From Xanthoparmelia taractica (taxonomy: Eukaryota; Ascomycota; Lecanoromycetes; Lecanorales; Parmeliaceae): DNA of 60,794 bases. Position numbers and translations under genes: made by a program. The stretch is taken from assembly GCA_033085395.1 (NCBI GenBank), contig JANQBS010000234.1, positions 1 through 60,794 of the forward strand, given 5' to 3'. The stretch's first letter is position 1, and the number at the start of each line of letters is the position of its first letter. Positions 1 through 11,374 of this stretch are shown here, piece after piece. The notes beneath the pieces were generated by a model. That model was not told where the DNA came from. It saw nothing but the letters and a program-made list of their open reading frames with translations, and did not search any database.

Positions 1-332
1 TGACGGATGGTTTGTAGCTACTGAAAAATCTGACTACATACAAGCGATAGGGCTGAGTAGTGCCAAATTCCAACACCATCCCCTCCGTCTTTTAGTAGAG
101 ACGGAAGCATTCCGCGCCATCAATCAGCTAATGATTCGGTTTGAAATCAACGATTGATGTAGCCCAGGTACAATACCATAAGACTGTGCCGTTTCACCAG
201 AGATGTATTCCTATAATCCAAGTGGTTTCAATCAACGGCGTTCTCCTGACCGTCGTCTTTGTACACCTGAACCTCCTTGACCTCCACCCATAATCTGCAT
301 CGAGAGCAGCCCACAGAGCCAATACAACCACA

Positions 333-1091
333 ATGCCTCTTACCGACACCACGCAAGAAAGCTCTTTCTACCGCCTACCGCCCGTATCGACAACCTTCTT
401 CTTTCCTCCTCCGGCGCCTCTCGACGACCCAGCCTTTCCGCCCACCATCATAACCATCCACGTCGGCTCCGAGTTCTCCACGCAAGATCACTGGCATGCC
501 ACGCATATAGAGTATATACATGTCACATATGGTGCCGCGCTCATCACGATCTCTGGCGTGAGCAAAATATATACGGCCACGGACGGTGTAGCGCGAGTAC
601 CTCGCTATGCTCGTCACGAATGGATGCGATTTGATCGGCCCGCGCGACTGTTGGATAAAAGGCAGAGAGAAGCGCAAGAGGTGTTTTTCCGAGAGCATGG
701 GAAGGCAGAGCTTGAGAAGTTGAAAGGGGAAGATTTGATAGCGAAAGAGTGGACGGATCCTACCGACGGACAGAAAGAGATTTTCTTTCGCAACATCTTC
801 TCAACCATGTTGGAGCCGCAATATAAGTCCAGGGTGTCTAGCCTGGGGGAACTGAGGAGGATGTTACAAATTATGTGCGTGATGTGGGAGTTGGATAATT
901 ATCTTGTCCTTGTTGACTTTGGGGGGTGGAGGGGTGGGTGGAGGGCACAGGTTGAAGCCGGGTTTACGTATACTGTTATGGGCTGTCTGATGGTATTGGG
1001 CCGACTTTTTGGATGCAGGGCTGTTAGTGAGGAATACACACCAAAGCATCTTATTGAGAGGTGGGAAGGTGGCCGGCTGAAAAGTGAATAA
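333..1091 (+). CDS. Cupin-fold (RmlC-like) protein, 252 aa, single exon
   Basis: An intact 252-codon frame starts at the first ATG after a pyrimidine-rich leader (CACAATG context). Residues about 52-100 resemble the small cupin barrel common in fungal hypothetical proteins: DHWHATHIEYIHV supplies the histidine and acidic residues of cupin motif 1, then GAALITISG and a DGVARVPRYARHEW segment with the later histidine. This would give a metal-binding beta barrel; the substrate cannot be read from sequence. The second half (about 115-252) is helical and charged, with a hydrophobic stretch near 212-228 (FTYTVMGCLMVLGRLFG) that could be a membrane anchor or a buried helix. No intron is needed. Family-level call only; pathway unknown. 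Confidence 0.6.
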   Translation: MPLTDTTQESSFYRLPPVSTTFFFPPPAPLDDPAFPPTIITIHVGSEFSTQDHWHATHIEYIHVTYGAALITISGVSKIYTATDGVARVPRYARHEWMRFDRPARLLDKRQREAQEVFFREHGKAELEKLKGEDLIAKEWTDPTDGQKEIFFRNIFSTMLEPQYKSRVSSLGELRRMLQIMCVMWELDNYLVLVDFGGWRGGWRAQVEAGFTYTVMGCLMVLGRLFGCRAVSEEYTPKHLIERWEGGRLKSE

Positions 1092-3220
1092 ATGGGCCAC
1101 AACAATGGGCGAGAGTGTAGCGCTCTCAGGTCATAAGAATTCTATGCCAATGCATTTTCATTTGATAGCTATCACTGGAACATCTTAGCACGACTCATCC
1201 AACCCTCACTAGATGTTGCACTCCCTTTGCAACCTCAGGCCTTTCCTAAGCCGTTCAAGCCACGTTCCTGTTCTCCACATCTCCCCCCCCCTGTTATAAT
1301 CAAGCCTTCTTCCACTTCCCCCCCATCCTGCCCGCCTGATAGATGTAATAAGACACTCAACCGTCTCCTTGTATATATGACTTCCCGACTGATATTTTCC
1401 GGTTGTGATGGATGCTTGTGCTTGTCGTATGACCTTTGAACCAGGCCAAAGTGATGTCTATTTTAGGGAAGCCTGATGCTGGCTTTATATTCTTTCTCTT
1501 GTATTGTAGTCACGTTATGGTACTGGATGAAGGTCGTTATCTTGGCGTGATGGATTTTCCAGTGTCGGAGAGAGTGCCAACACATGAATAGAGGTTTGCG
1601 GTTGTGACTGCATCGTGACTGCCGTTGGGACGGAAAGATCGGGTGAATTTTGCCGCTAGTCGTATCTTCAACTGATTATTGTATCAACCATTTACTTCTT
1701 TTCTTAGGCACTGCTGCTGCTATTGAGCTTGTATTGATCAAACTCAGTATGCAGGACAAAGAATCGTTGGAAGAATATATCGCTTGATAAGTGTAGCCGT
1801 TGCCATACTCCTACTGCTTAGTATCTATTCCACAGACTGCGAACATTCAATGGGGTTTTACCTGTTATATATAAACATATAATAAGATGAGTCAGGTGAT
1901 GAGCCATGCACAACAGCTCTGGAAGAGGTCTAGGTGAGATATACCACCCGTAATAATATCTTCATTGCGTATATCTGCTGAGTATATGTCGGAAAGCAAA
2001 CTGAGTGGCTAGCTTCATATACCGGCGGCAGCAGCAGCAGCATCAGCAATACCTCTTATTGCTTGAACATGCCGTCGTTCCATCCCGTTCCTTTAGCCTA
2101 GATTTCAGGCAAGGGCGGTAAACTCCTTCGGTAGACAGTTTTCTCTTTGTTCGTATATAACCATCTATATGGCCATCGTGATGCCTTTCAACAGGACTGC
2201 CTCTCTTCCATACTACTTTCCCTTTTTAACAGCGGCTAATGTACTCTCTCGGCGAGTCGTTCGGATACGAGGGTTCATTGAGGACCAAAAGAGAGACTTT
2301 ACTGTCGTCCGTCAGTTGAGAAAACAAGTCATGTGGAACATGTCAAGGCCGACCGTGGCGAGATGCCTGAGATCTCTCTCACTAAGGGCTTGCTTTTACG
2401 TGCTTCTGCGGAAAGGTCGCAGTGTTGCAGTCCTGGCTGGATATATCAGCGTGACGAGTATGTCCTTTAGCGCTTCCTGATCGAGCTGAAGAGGGTGATG
2501 TTCGGGTGTCCCAGCATAGTTTCCGAGACTGCACTCTTGATAATGTTGTCAAGCTGGGCTCTTCGAGGCCTTAAAGTGGGTATAGTCAAGAATCTTGGCA
2601 TGGAAACTACATCTTCCAAAATTGGACGATGGTTGTGAGTGCTTACACACTGGTGCACAGGCTTTCCAAGAACTGTTTGGCTGACTAATCGATGACAGCA
2701 AGTAAGTCCTCAATGCCGACACAGACTCTGCTGGGGAAAATCGATATCCGGAACCCTCTCAGGGGAGAATACCGAAGTCTGGGGTGATATGGTCCTTAGA
2801 ACTTATCGTTGTTCCAAAGCAAAGGCCAGCACACTGAATCTTGTGGACAAGCACTGCTGGAAGAGCGCCCTAAATCGAGCAGATAAAATTGTATCCTAGC
2901 GATATCTCCATCTCAGGAGCTGCGATTTGGAAACAGCGCCGAAATATTGGACACACCGGCTTCCGCTCCCAACGATCACTTCTAGTTGCTGCCACTAGAG
3001 TCTTGATCCCAATATACGGCGGGCTAGCCGGGAACGGGTGAAGGATCATAACATTATTTAGACGTTTGCCCACCTCTTCCTGCGCCTCAAGAAATTAATC
3101 CGCAATCTGTCCGACTTACTACTCCTACAACTAGCTAAGCAAACGACCATCACTCCTCGTCTATTACCAGCACCCCTAAAAGCACCCGCATCCTCCACGA
3201 TCGCCCATAAATCGCTCACG
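1092..3220. other. Intergenic region, no supported gene
   Basis: About 2.1 kb with stops in all frames apart from short open stretches (for example 2169-2480 +) that show no family resemblance or splice-joined continuation. It includes a CAG-rich run near 2030-2045 and pyrimidine-rich tracts near 1260-1330. The last 100 bases form the 5' flank of the DUF6604-type gene. Confidence 0.6.
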
Positions 3221-5727
3221 ATGACTCTTGACTTCTTGACAGGGTCGTACAGACTGTACAAAGCTCAGACTGCGTCGGTCTTGTCCTGGTTAACCGAAAC
3301 AGGAACGAGAGGTGAGTACCAACCGCCATATCAATACTAACCTACGAACTGCTGACGCCCTTTTTAGGTAACGTAAGGCTGCCAAAGAGAAGGAGCATAG
3401 AGTCGAGCACAGCGCCAGTTGCTGGACCTGCCTACTTGATTGACGTAAATGACATCGTCCCCTTTGCCAAGCTTGTCATGGAGGCATCTGCCCAAACTCC
3501 GCCAGCGAAAGTCTTGGAAGACCTCCGTCAGACTATCACGTCTCGAAGACGTTTTACGGACTGGTACCATGGCCAGAACGTCACGGACGCAGCTTTAGAA
3601 CAGAGCAACACGAGTCACAGACACTTTAACAGTGTCCTTGAGGTATTGTTAGACGTTCTGACGCCTTCTCCTGTGGAAGGAGGAGAAACTGTCTCCAATG
3701 AGCGGGCCAGGGATTCTCAGAGCGCTTTGGGTACCACCCCAGCCTCGGAAAACCCGTTCGATCTTCTTGAGCTTGAGTCTCTAGCCTTTGCAGTTCTGGA
3801 AAACGATCTGGACTCCGCATCGCAGACAGTCCGATTACCTAGGTCAATTTCCCACAAGGCTCCGACAGAAACGTCGTACGAATTTCAAGATCCAAGGGAA
3901 GATATACAGTTTGCAGTATTCAAGATGATTGCGGACCTACATCTGGTTCGCAGGCATATACATGAGCGCTTGGAACGATATCGTACCCGCAATCAGAGTC
4001 TAGTATCGGTTTCGGCAGTCATCAACTGCGCAACTGGCATAGTACGACGAATTGAGAGAGAGTTTATGGAAGCAATGCCTCAATTCAACAGTTGGGAAGA
4101 AGTCATGGACGCGATAGTGTCTCCCACTCAGTTCGAAGTGATCTTTAGGGGCTCATCTGTCTTTTCCGAGACTGCTTACCTTCGCAGTGTGTACTGCCTA
4201 CCTTTCCAAGAGCTTAGGCGCTTCCGTGAGTCTCTTGCTAGGGAAGCCATCATAGAACAATTGCCTGGTCACGTCATGGTGCTTAGGGTGGAGGGCTCCC
4301 AGATTGATAGCCAAGACAGTTGGAACGATGACAAGATCATACTTCATGAATTCTTCAAAGATATCCTCTCACTTGGGTATGATTGTTCGTTGCCATCAAT
4401 GGATGAATTGACTCGCGGAGTTACGGAAGTCTTCCATATCAAGCCTGTTCACTTATGGGTTGTGTTTGGATTACAGATATTCCTCGATACCCAGCTAATA
4501 CTTGGGATTGCCCCAAGCTCCTTTTGCATTGGTCTGACCGTGCTTATTATTATTATAGGGGAAGAAGTCACGAGACCATTTCGGGAGTTCAAAGCGAGCG
4601 CTGATACGTGGAGTAGCAACATGAATGAGTACATTAAGTACACCGAAGTCATCAGAAAGGAGCACTTCGATCCAAAAATAAAGGTTGATATCCGCATGGA
4701 TAGCGCTCGGCTCCAAAAATGGACCACTGATGACGCCTTCATGCAGCTACGAGAGGAGCACAACTTGGGGTCTACGAAACCGTTTTTCTTCATGTCTCAC
4801 AATCCGGTGCTGTGTGGAGTGATGCAGTGTGCGACCCTCTTGGAATCACAATCCGAAGGTATCACTATAATGAATGCATTATTGTATGCTGCCTGTGCAG
4901 CCCACCTATACAATGCTGCCATGAACGAAGGCCACCTTCAGCATCATTGGCCTGATATGGAGAAGCTAATTGATCTTTATGGCCGGAGCGATATCTTTCT
5001 TGGAGCACCACCGAAGACGATCTCTGCTTATTGCAATCACCATCTGATTTCCAGAGGATGCTCAGTCAGAAATTTTGCAATAAACAAAAGGGAAGATTTC
5101 GAGCTTTCCAACAAAGGCAACCGTCTCTTGAAGGTTCCTAAAATCATGGAGACCCTTGATAAGTTACTTTGTCAGACAGATGCTACGAATACAGAGACAA
5201 GCGTCGACCTGATGGAGAAATTCCTTCACCAGATAGCCCAGCGACAAGTCACGCAGAAGAAGGGATCACCTCATCTTCTCAACCCCGTACAACTGCTTAT
5301 GCTCCTGGAAAAATGCATGGAGGATGAAGAGGCTAAGCTAGTATTCAACTACTACACATTACATCGCTCGTGTTGGATGCTGCTATTCGCCGTCTACTCA
5401 GAGCTTCAGGAGGAATTTAAAGCATGGCTGTCTCCAGGAAGACGTGAAGGAAATCCGAACTTCTTGTTGCATGTTCTACCGCAAATCATATTCTTCAAAC
5501 TGGCCGAAGAGTGTGGCAAGAAAGGCGCTAGGAAGGAAAGCATACTTGCCAAAGTTGGACGCGTCATGGATGACTACATCGCTGCAAAGGCCCAGAATCC
5601 AAGCGCGACAACAGTTGGTGTAGTTGATGACGACGGATTGAAGACTGAGTTTGAGCATGGCACGCAAAACGGCATATGCATCCATTGGGGAGTGTGTGAC
5701 AGAATGGCAGGAGGTCTTCAAGAATGA
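3221..5727 (+). CDS. DUF6604-type fungal protein, 816 aa, two exons
   Basis: Exon 1 is 3221-3311 and exon 2 is 3368-5727; the 56-nt intron has GTGAGT, a TACTAAC-like branch site and TTTTTAG. Joining them is in phase and gives an N-terminus MTLDFLTGSYRLYKAQT...VLSWL, which matches the start of fungal DUF6604 proteins (a YKxxT...WLxxT helix). That homology is why I choose this start over any internal one. The rest is mostly helical: an acidic region around 110-190, and hydrophobic helices near 375-410 (HLWVVFGLQIFLDTQL and following) that could be buried or membrane segments. DUF6604 proteins are widespread and uncharacterised in Pezizomycotina. The C-terminus is uncertain: just before the stop at 5725, an overlapping frame (5651-5881) and then a third frame (5724-5978) stay open, so a missed intron or a frameshift could have removed the original tail. 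Confidence 0.7.
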
Positions 5728-6920
5728 AATTCGCTATGTCCTTATGTCTTGTTGCGTCCAGGACAAAGAAATGCTACCCAATCCAAAGCACAATGGGACT
5801 CGACCCTCACAAGGCCCTGAATCGCTTCAAAGCGATAGAGCTCGGGCTTTTATGCTCTTCAAACGCACTCCGCGATTATGAATACAACACTACACTACAG
5901 CCGCAATGTATACCTGCGTCTCACCCAATGTGGTCTCCGGAAACATCGACAAGAGCTCTGTCAAGTATCACAACATAGATTGGATGACTAGCTCGGCCAT
6001 AACGACCTTTGCCATCAGCTCTACTCATTGCCTTGAGAGCCCCTCAAACACAGATTCAGAATTCTGAATGAAGGATGTGTATACCGTTATCTCGACACCC
6101 CAAACAGGGATCTAAGGAACCACCGCTTCAGGTTCAACCTTTTTAGGGCTCGTCAGAATAAAGCGGGTTCTTTCTTTCGAATCCCACATGTGACCGAGCC
6201 TTCCCAGTGTCGACGGTTCAAGATGTTGACGTGCTCCAATCTTTATCACATGTCCACAACTTCGACTCTCATATTCTCAGGAAGGTTCTGGTGCCCCCTC
6301 TTTTCTCTGTGCAACTTTCGGCTGACATCTAATTATCAATCGGATCGTACATTTCCAAAGTTCTTAGAGGCAGGTAGATAACTTCATTTACCTATTCTAC
6401 AACCAGGAGGAGCCCAGTCGTGATAAGTTTGGCCAAAAAGCCTCTATATAGATATAGTGACCTAACACTAGGCTAGCAATGAGGCATACTACTGCTTCAA
6501 AATCTTTGTTACTGTCTTAGCGACACCGGATTTCACCATCTCTTTGTCCATCCCACATTTGCTATATTGGGACGCCCTATATTCGAAATGGCCGCTAATC
6601 CTCTTTGCACGGCACACAATGCCATTGTTCAAATCCATTAGCTTTATTGTGGTCTCGACAACACAGTTTCCTGACATGACACTCTCACTTCATTGTGGTC
6701 GGCGCTTCTCAGAGCATCAAAACATACTTAAATGCCGTGTTGACCATGCCTCAATACTCAGTACTTCTGACTATCATCTTCCTCCTCCGCGGGATCCTTC
6801 CCACCACAGAAACGTCCGAGACACCCCGGCCATCCACATTCTCAGCTCAGCGAGCCTTTGACATCAGCTTGACCAGGGAAGACAATCCACTTTGGTTCGA
6901 TTCTCTGAATCTTCGCTCAA
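5728..6920. other. Intergenic region; may hold lost 3' coding of the upstream gene
   Basis: From 5728 to about 5978 two overlapping frames remain open and protein-like, possibly a remnant of the C-terminus of the DUF6604-type gene. From 5980 to 6920 I see no gene. Short frames around 6544-6928 overlap each other and have no splice support. The 3' end is the promoter and leader of paralogue 1. Confidence 0.45.
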
Positions 6921-9115
6921 ATGCGTAACGAACAAGACTCGAATAAGAATGAATGGGCCCAGCTTATCCAGGGCGACTACCTTCAGTCATCTCAACAACA
7001 GATATATGTTCCCGAAGGCTATGCTCCAGTCCAGGGCTATGCACCTGTGGAAGGATATTCCTCCGTTGAAGGGTACGCTCCAGCGGGGTCCCAGTACGGC
7101 CATTTAGAATCTTCATATTCGACAGGAAGCCCCTATAGTGCTCATCAGAGTCAAGAAGTGAGCACCTACGCCATCGATGGGGACGAAGTCCGCGACGTTG
7201 TCCCGTCACGGCGCCAAGAGCGCAACTCTAAGAGTCCCAAGGAAGATCAATTGAAGTCAAAAAGGACCCTCAGAAGAGAGAAGGTGGCCGCAGAACATGG
7301 AGCGGTCTCAGCGACGGATCAACCTAAGGGCCTAGTGGAGTGGCACGAGGGCGAGCTTTTCTGGTGGGACCCCGAGGACAAGATAATGCGGAAAGCGGCC
7401 TATCATGATGAATACCGTGATGAATTTATTGCTCAAGATGAAGATTCCGAAGGAACCTACGTCGTCGCTCCGGAACGTGGCAAAGGCGCCAACGACATCA
7501 CAAGTGCTTGCTCGGCATATAATCAATTGTTTTGGCGACTCAAGGATAGGGATACTTGGGGTAACATTGTCGATGCTGAGGGTAATAAGGTTCTCTACCT
7601 TCTCGAAAGGCCTCTGAATCAGTCTTACTTTGACGTACCAGAACGACTATGGGTGCACGAAGGCTACGTACTACTTGATGGAGATAAGTAAGTAGCATTT
7701 CCCCTTTTCCCAATCCTGGTAGAAAGCATGCTAACTCTTCCTCTAGCAACCCTGTACGACCATGGGCTGGCATACCCAGGTGCTTCTCATCGAAAATCGA
7801 AGGCGGACGCATAGAAGCCTTGCGACGCATACTACCCATGACGATTCAGGACTTTAGAGCGCGGATGCTTCGAGAGGTACCGACTGAAGCCGGCATTGGA
7901 GCTCCCACGAAACCGCTATCGTTGCCCTCAACTTTCGGGCATAGAGCTAGCCGATTCCGAGCTTTGATGCAATGCCCAGCACTTACCCCAAGAGCCGGTA
8001 GCGAGGTGCTCAAGAAACATGTTACCGATCTGCTCCCGGAGGGTGAAGAAGCAACAACGACAGAGGGATTGCAGGTACTCACAAAGTACGAAGTTGAGCG
8101 GCGAAAGTTATCAACCCGCGGACAGCATCTCTACAAGGGAACGGGACGCTCCCTTACAGTGGACGAACGGAAAGAGAGGGACCGGAAGTCAGACGCGAGA
8201 CTGGCACGACAAGCGGCCAGACAGCCCAGAACTCCGCAGCGACTACAGAGCATGCCTGCAACGCCAGGGGAGTCTGCTTCCACGAGCCCCTATCTTCCCA
8301 CTCCTCCAGTCAGTGCGGGCAACAAAAGGTGTCGGGAGGATGACCCTCTTGAGTATGTAAATTTCGGCCAGTCAGAGCCTGCGGCAAAGCGAGGCCGCCA
8401 TGGTGCCTCACCGCTTGATCCGCGTTTGCAGAGTCCTCTACCTACGCCTTCATCACCTCATGAAGACCAATACCATCGAGAACCAAGCACTTACGACGCT
8501 TCGGGCACCGTTGGCCCTGAGAAAGTGTTTCACGAACCTCCACTACAACAGCTCGACTCACCAAAAACCGAAGGGACCGCCTCGACCAACGACTCCGAAC
8601 CCGACTACCGTTTCATGAAGCCTCAGAGTCTCCTCGATCAACTGAGAATCCAAGCGGCGCTCTTCTACCCTCGTGCGCACTACTACGCCTGGGTCGGTGA
8701 ATACCCGCCACATACCTCCGAAGGCACGTACATAGACCAATACTTCCAGATTTTTGCGCTCCTAGAGCAGAAATGGCTGTTACCGGGCGGAGCTCCCTCC
8801 CTGGCTGATATTGGCCCATGGATGGGGTCTTTCAACAGTGTGCCGAGACCGACATTGCCGGATGAGGTTGTGCGGATGATATTACATCCTATTCCTGGTG
8901 CTGATCCTCCGCCCGCGTCCGAGACGTTGAGTGTCGATCATCATGATGCCCGAGAAGAAACCACCGCGGATTCGAATTCTGGCGCCGAGAACGTGCAGAC
9001 GGTTCCGAGTTCCGTGATGGCAGAAGTAGAGAATGAGGGGGGCGTTAATGGGTGGAGTGACGATTTGTTCGCGGAAGATCTTGAGAACAATGATGGGAAT
9101 GAGGATTTATTTTGA
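6921..9115 (+). CDS. Tandem-family paralogue 1, unknown function, 711 aa, two exons
   Basis: Exons 6921-7687 and 7747-9115; the 59-nt intron has GTAAGT, a GCTAAC branch and CTCTAG, and joins in phase. I do not recognise a named domain. Family modules: a basic linker, then the W-rich strand EWHEGELFWWDPED (about 138-152), AAYHDEYRDEF (about 156-166), KVLYLLERP (about 222), WVHEGYVLLD (about 244), the PVRPWAGIP block and RARML (about 295), then ATTTEGLQVL (about 358) shared with paralogue 2. The C-terminal block (about 555-615, HYYAWVGEYPP...YIDQYFQ) matches the ends of paralogues 5 and 6. Unlike the others it has no intron around the AYH module or before RARML, and its only intron lies inside the VLLDxxN block. 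The N-terminus has GYAPV-type repeats. An acidic tail ends the protein. A short upstream acidic exon like those of paralogues 2-6 may have been missed or lost. Confidence 0.75.
7008..7089 (+). repeat. Degenerate GYAPV peptide repeat in paralogue 1
   Basis: Four successive imperfect units coding for GYAPVQ, GYAPVE, GYSSVE and GYAPAG, spaced 7-8 residues apart. It is a low-complexity Tyr/Pro/Gly segment near the N-terminus, absent from the other paralogues, and probably arose by slippage. Confidence 0.75.
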
Positions 9116-11374
9116 ATGACTGAATAGATACAAGATAATCAGCAGAGCTGATGAAGGGGAAAAGGGAGAGAGGGAGGGAGGTTGCGTGGGACGTTATGGA
9201 TTTACGGTATGAGTGACGAGTGTACGATACGACATCACGATACGGAATGGAATGGGACGAACGACGATTATAGGGTGTGGGGAGAGGAAGGAGATTAAAG
9301 CTCTGGTCTTTCCTTTCAGATATTTTTTTATCTTCTGGCTTTTCAGATTAGGGATTCTTCTCAATTATATCAAAACAGCATTCTCGATCTTTGCATTGCA
9401 TTGAAGAAAGAGATGCTCATTTACATATTCAATAAATAATTAAACCATTGCTCATGTAGCTGGACTCCTTCGTGTCATGCATACAATGCCACTTTACCCT
9501 ACCTCCTCCCCTAAGCAAATACATCAACCTTTCCAAAGTATCTCCAATTATCTCTCTCAATCCTCTCTTGCCAATCCTATACACAAATATATATCTCAAA
9601 ACCTCATCTCATGCCACTGGCGCACACTATTCTTTCCTGGATGTATACTCCTCCTCGCCCACTGTTGTACCCCATAGCAGCGAACGTTTTCATACAATCC
9701 TGTATTTTGAATGAATAGGCTTGTGACAAGACGGTGTGTTTAAGAAATCTTTCGTGTGAGCGAGCGAGTGATCTTAATGAAAGAGGAAGAAAGAAGGAAA
9801 TAAAGGAATGGATGCCGCAGTCGGTAGATAGGAGAGAGAGCTTGCACGGACTATGCAGAGGATAGAAGAGAAAACCTCTCTGGTTGGAGTGTATTGGACT
9901 GGAGCTTGAAGGATGTTGATAGATTGCCTGTGAAACGAAGCGTGGTTCTATTTTCGATGACGCTCGCTGGCTAGTTGGGAGATGCTTGCTTGCTTGTGGG
10001 CTATCGTTGTCGTCAAGAAGGATATGATGTTTTGCTCTGAGCTGGGTACGCAAAGGTACATGGTACCACTTTCTGTCATGCTCTTTGCTCTCAGCCGCAT
10101 CGACGTGCTTAAGTATTTGGATACCGAGTAAAGGGTTGAGAAACTCTGGACTTTTCGTCATCTACACGTACTACCAGGACGGATAACCTCGCCAACAGAT
10201 GTTCAAAGCTTGAACTCGTCGTCCGCAGCGATAAGCGTATCCTCGATTGTGTCGATCGTTGGGAAGACTATGAATACGGCCAATGCTCGGGTAGTGGAAG
10301 CTTCAAACTAGGAGCTGGTTCGTGGGAGGAGGAGAAGGAGGGGATCGCTGAGGAGCACCATCTGCACCCCTAAGAGCACTAAAGCAACCGCTCGTGGCCC
10401 GTCGAGGACTTTTCATGGTTCGTCCTCTTGCACGCTGGGCGTCGAATGTGGATAATGCAATGCTAACAAAGCGCTGGTACGAGAAGTCAGCTTTCGATGA
10501 GACGGTCAATAGAATCCTGACTCTGGATAATGACCAGCAGGGGGAATTCAGGATCACCTCTTTTCCATATTCTAAATAGACTGAGTTCTGGAGTATCTGG
10601 CCTAAACGGGGCGTGTCAAGGACGCCCCAAGGACGCCCAGGAGGTACATGCTGAGTGTTACATACGAGAAAACACCTTCGTAACTGGGGACTGGCCACTT
10701 TGGGATCCATGCTAGTCTCTGTAGTATTGCTGTATAGATTTCTTGAGCTCAATTCATGATCTCTGGCCATACTGAAGGACTTCTCTGGTTGATAAAGACC
10801 ACTCTTAGGGCTTTTGGCAGCATGGATACTGGCTTGTTTACCTTCTCCTGCATGAACTCGCGTGGTCACGTGCCTTGTCTTGTCTTGATTATCTCTCCCC
10901 CCGGCATACTCTTGCCGACATCACATTCTAGGACACTGTCAGACTTCTCAAGCTGTTGCTAAAGACTCTTGTCTCGATATTCCTCCTGTTTGCTTTGCAA
11001 AAGAGATACCTCGACCGCTTGCTACGGTCCCCCTTTTTCTTCAAACACATCGAGGTCTTCCTAGACAGTCAACACTCCTAGGAGAACACGTATCCCCTCT
11101 TGCTTCTCTTCTTCTCGACTGGACATCACGTCATCGGCACAACACCGACACTCTTGTCATACCTCTCATCACACCTCTTAGCACCAGCCGGACCGCCGAA
11201 CAAGGTCGGAGTCGTCTTGAGTGCTTTGCTCTTGCAGCTGTACTTCGATTCTTCCCCCAAACTCTCGCTCTGTCAGGAGACTGCTTGCAGTCTTGCAGCC
11301 TCTTGAAGAGTCCAACTGTCAAAGAACGTAAATTCACGCTATCCTCGGCCTCATTCTGAGAAGAAGCGGTCACC
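9116..11374. other. Intergenic region between paralogues 1 and 2
   Basis: About 2.26 kb. The first 300 bases are purine-rich (AGGGAGAGAGGGAGGGAGG near 9160-9180). Two minus-strand open stretches (9604-10161 and 10303-10869) lack family resemblance, usable introns or a convincing start, and I do not call them genes. The last 350 bases are strongly pyrimidine-rich, as is usual for a fungal promoter and leader. Confidence 0.5.

Noticed and set aside
9604..10161. 185-codon open stretch on the minus strand between paralogues 1 and 2
   Set aside because: No recognisable domain, Ser/Leu-rich composition expected from the complement of purine-rich DNA, no splice-supported extension.
10303..10869. 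188-codon open stretch on the minus strand
   Set aside because: No family resemblance, and another frame on the opposite strand is equally open in part; considered chance.
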